Assembly (NCBI GenBank): GCA_028023455.1
Contig: JAQFVV010001018.1
Location: 1 to 64,000 of the forward strand
DNA length: 64,000 nt
Direction: 5' to 3'
DNA from: Epiperipatus broadwayi
Lineage: Eukaryota > Onychophora > Udeonychophora > Euonychophora > Peripatidae
The number at the start of each line of letters is the position of its first letter. The stretch's first letter is position 1. Shown here in pieces: positions 61,905 to 64,000 of this stretch. The position numbers and the translations under genes were made by a program. A model generated the notes under the pieces. It saw only the letters and a program-made list of their open reading frames with translations, searched no databases and was not told the DNA's origin.

Positions 61905-64000
61905 AATATATGAAGAAATGCTAAGAAAGTAAAGGAGAAGGATAAGAATTGTATATTTCCAACAAATATCAGAAATTTCTATTTCAAATTAGAGAACTGG
62001 TTACAAATTAAATTTACAAACTTAATTTTGTGACCAAAAGATGAAGTACTGATTCTGCAAAATAATAAGTTCCTAAATTTATGAGATTCAATTTTCTATC
62101 AAAATTATCAGTCACTATTAATGAGAATTTTAAGATATATTAATATCTGTGGGATAAGTTCACTTTTGAAGATTATATTGAACTTTGAGATTGTTTTAAA
62201 AAAAACACAACAGTAAATTTTTTTTTTTAAAAAGCGAAAATATAATTTAACAAGTGTTAAAATCATGCTTGCTGCAGGAAGAATTAAATTTTGGGAATTT
62301 TATTGGTTATTGTTTCAATTTGTAGACATAATAACAAATAAAGTATTTTGAATGATTCTAAATTTATAGTAATTTCAATCTGAATTATCCATGACACTTA
62401 GAGGCAGAAATAAGTGAATAAGTATAAAATTAAATTCATTATGGATTGCCAGTGACTTTTAGAAAACATTTATAATATAATAATGCCCAATGAGCTTGCA
62501 TGTGACTAACAAAATTACTTTACTATCTTTGAAAAATAAAATAAACCATTATTAAAGATATATTCTGAATACATCTATAATTGTTATATAATTTGCTTGT
62601 CTAAGATGCATATACACAAATGTCATTAAATAATGTAACTGGTATTAAATGCACCACTGAGTTTAAAAAACTAAAATATTATAACATTTCTTGATTTTGT
62701 CATGTTAGATCACTGAATAACAGAGTTATGCCATCCTAATTCAAGGATGTCTTCAAATTTTCAGTTGTAAAATGTTTTTGAACATAAATAATACATTATG
62801 AAAGTTAAAATGAGATAAGAAGAGAAATACATATCACAGATTTTATACATATGGAAAATCATATTAAAGTAGAAAATCATTTATCCACAATGTTAAATTT
62901 AATGTTAAACTCAGTGTTAATTCAGGGCAAAAAGCTATTGAATGCATTTGTGATACAATATTGGATTTCATTCATCTATTAACTTTAAGGTTTACAAAAG
63001 ATAACCTAAATATTATGCAAAAGAGTAAGGATATATATGCATGAAGTGTGTTAATATGGGCTGTTATTTGATATATTACGGTGAAATAAAAGCTAATGTG
63101 AACACAGAAATCAAATAGCACAGCAAACAACATAATCATTAAAAAAATTGATTCTAAATTTCTTGCAGTTTTTTTTTAAGTGATGAAAGAAATGTGGACA
63201 TACCTAATAATGTGTTTTATGTGGGAGAAAAAAATCATTATAAATAGAAAACAAGGAGGCATGATTTATACCAAATTTTAGAAACATCCTTAACTAATGC
63301 TCCAATACAGTCCAATTAATTCCATTTTGAAGTTGTAGTAAATACTTTTAATACTAGCCATGATTATAGCATTGAAATACTGAAAGTCCATTTAATATTT
63401 TTGTTTTTAATTTTAAATATATATACATATATTATACAATCATACACATATTAGATAAAATAAAACTACATCATAAATTTTACCAAAGTGAATTAAAGTA
63501 GCTTACAGTTGTGAAGTATATGGATTATCTATTTAAAAAATCATTTTAAGAAAATATGCTATTAGCAAATTGAGAATTTTTGCAATTAGTATCCTAGTTT
63601 CAAATTTCTCAAACTATTCTCATATAAAAATAATATCTTAAAAATATATTATGAGATCTAGATTAAAAGCTTGTTATATGTAATAGATCATTAAAGTAAT
63701 TCATGAAATAAAAAAAATTAATAAATTCTTAATAATTAAATCAATTTTGAATATAATTATTTTTCGAGTATTTACATCATTAGAGAAAGACGATAATTAA
63801 ATTGTAAAATAAACTGGATGATTATGGGCTATTATTCTTTTACAATAAAATTAAACATATGAAAGTAAAAAGATAGGCAAACAAAAAAAAAATAATTTTT
63901 ACACATACTAACATTTTATTAGTTAAAATAAAAATTAGTGTAGAACTATAAATCAAAAAATAATCTTTAAACAATTGCACTCCTCTTATATACTCCCTTA
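61905..64000. other. AT-rich DNA upstream of the CIBAR exon, nothing recognised
   Basis: Presumed intron of CIBAR. No additional exon with a matching BAR-domain peptide was found on the minus strand. Confidence 0.45.

Noticed and set aside
63185-63260. Donor-like GTATG after ATTAG on the minus strand
   Set aside because: Upstream frame has a stop and no similarity to the CIBAR BAR helices.

Overview
The window is AT-rich nuclear DNA from an animal, most likely an invertebrate with large introns; the sequence alone does not fix the phylum. The evidence is a spliced, conserved metazoan gene (CIBAR/FAM92) with one intron of about 43.5 kb, several non-LTR retrotransposon families (RTE, Jockey-like, and an ORF1-zinc-knuckle LINE), a Penelope-like element (PLE) relic, a hAT relic, a pogo/Tigger-like non-autonomous transposon, tRNA-derived SINEs and long (ATT)n arrays.

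Layout. 1-5.9 kb: a near-complete but frameshifted LINE on the minus strand. 5.9-13.6 kb: mostly unassignable AT-rich DNA with one SINE, a direct-repeat pair and the Tigger-like element. 13.6-15.4 kb: an (ATT)n array followed by three hairpin-type or related repeats, two of which carry hammerhead ribozymes. 17.1-61.3 kb: the 3' part of CIBAR on the minus strand (last coding exon 17417-17689, preceding exon 61226-61339; upstream exons lie beyond 64 kb). Its giant intron holds RTE copies (19.8-23.3, 31.1, 42.5 kb), a head-to-head PLE endonuclease relic (27.2-28.1 kb), Jockey-like LINE copies ending in (ATT)n (34-38 kb), another LINE relic (43.5-44.5 kb), SINEs, a hAT relic with a nested SINE (54.7-56.2 kb) and several large inverted repeats.

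The most interesting system is a set of short, protein-free elements carrying hammerhead ribozyme (HHR) motifs, arranged as head-to-head inverted dimers. Family B (30.4, 45.8 and 48.3 kb) and the related family A (14.4 and 14.9 kb) have the core CTGANGA, a short stem II, GAAAC, a 2-4 nt minimal stem III loop and GTC, plus a complementary stem I that in family B has an internal loop and a second helix. Four insertions have target-site duplications of 9-13 bp. In family B the monomer length is 454 nt in two independent ways: the spacing of a direct repeat in one element and the full unit of another. HHRs with such minimal stem III are known from PLE pLTRs and from retrozymes. The inverted-dimer architecture, together with a PLE GIY-YIG relic that is itself head-to-head, suggests a non-autonomous, possibly circular-RNA-derived family mobilised by PLE machinery. 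Three of the family B ribozymes lie in the sense strand of the CIBAR intron. A further element (53.65-54.55 kb) has a tandem-plus-inverted layout and a 17-bp target-site duplication, but I see no ribozyme in it.

All relationships were judged by eye; no searches or folding calculations were run.
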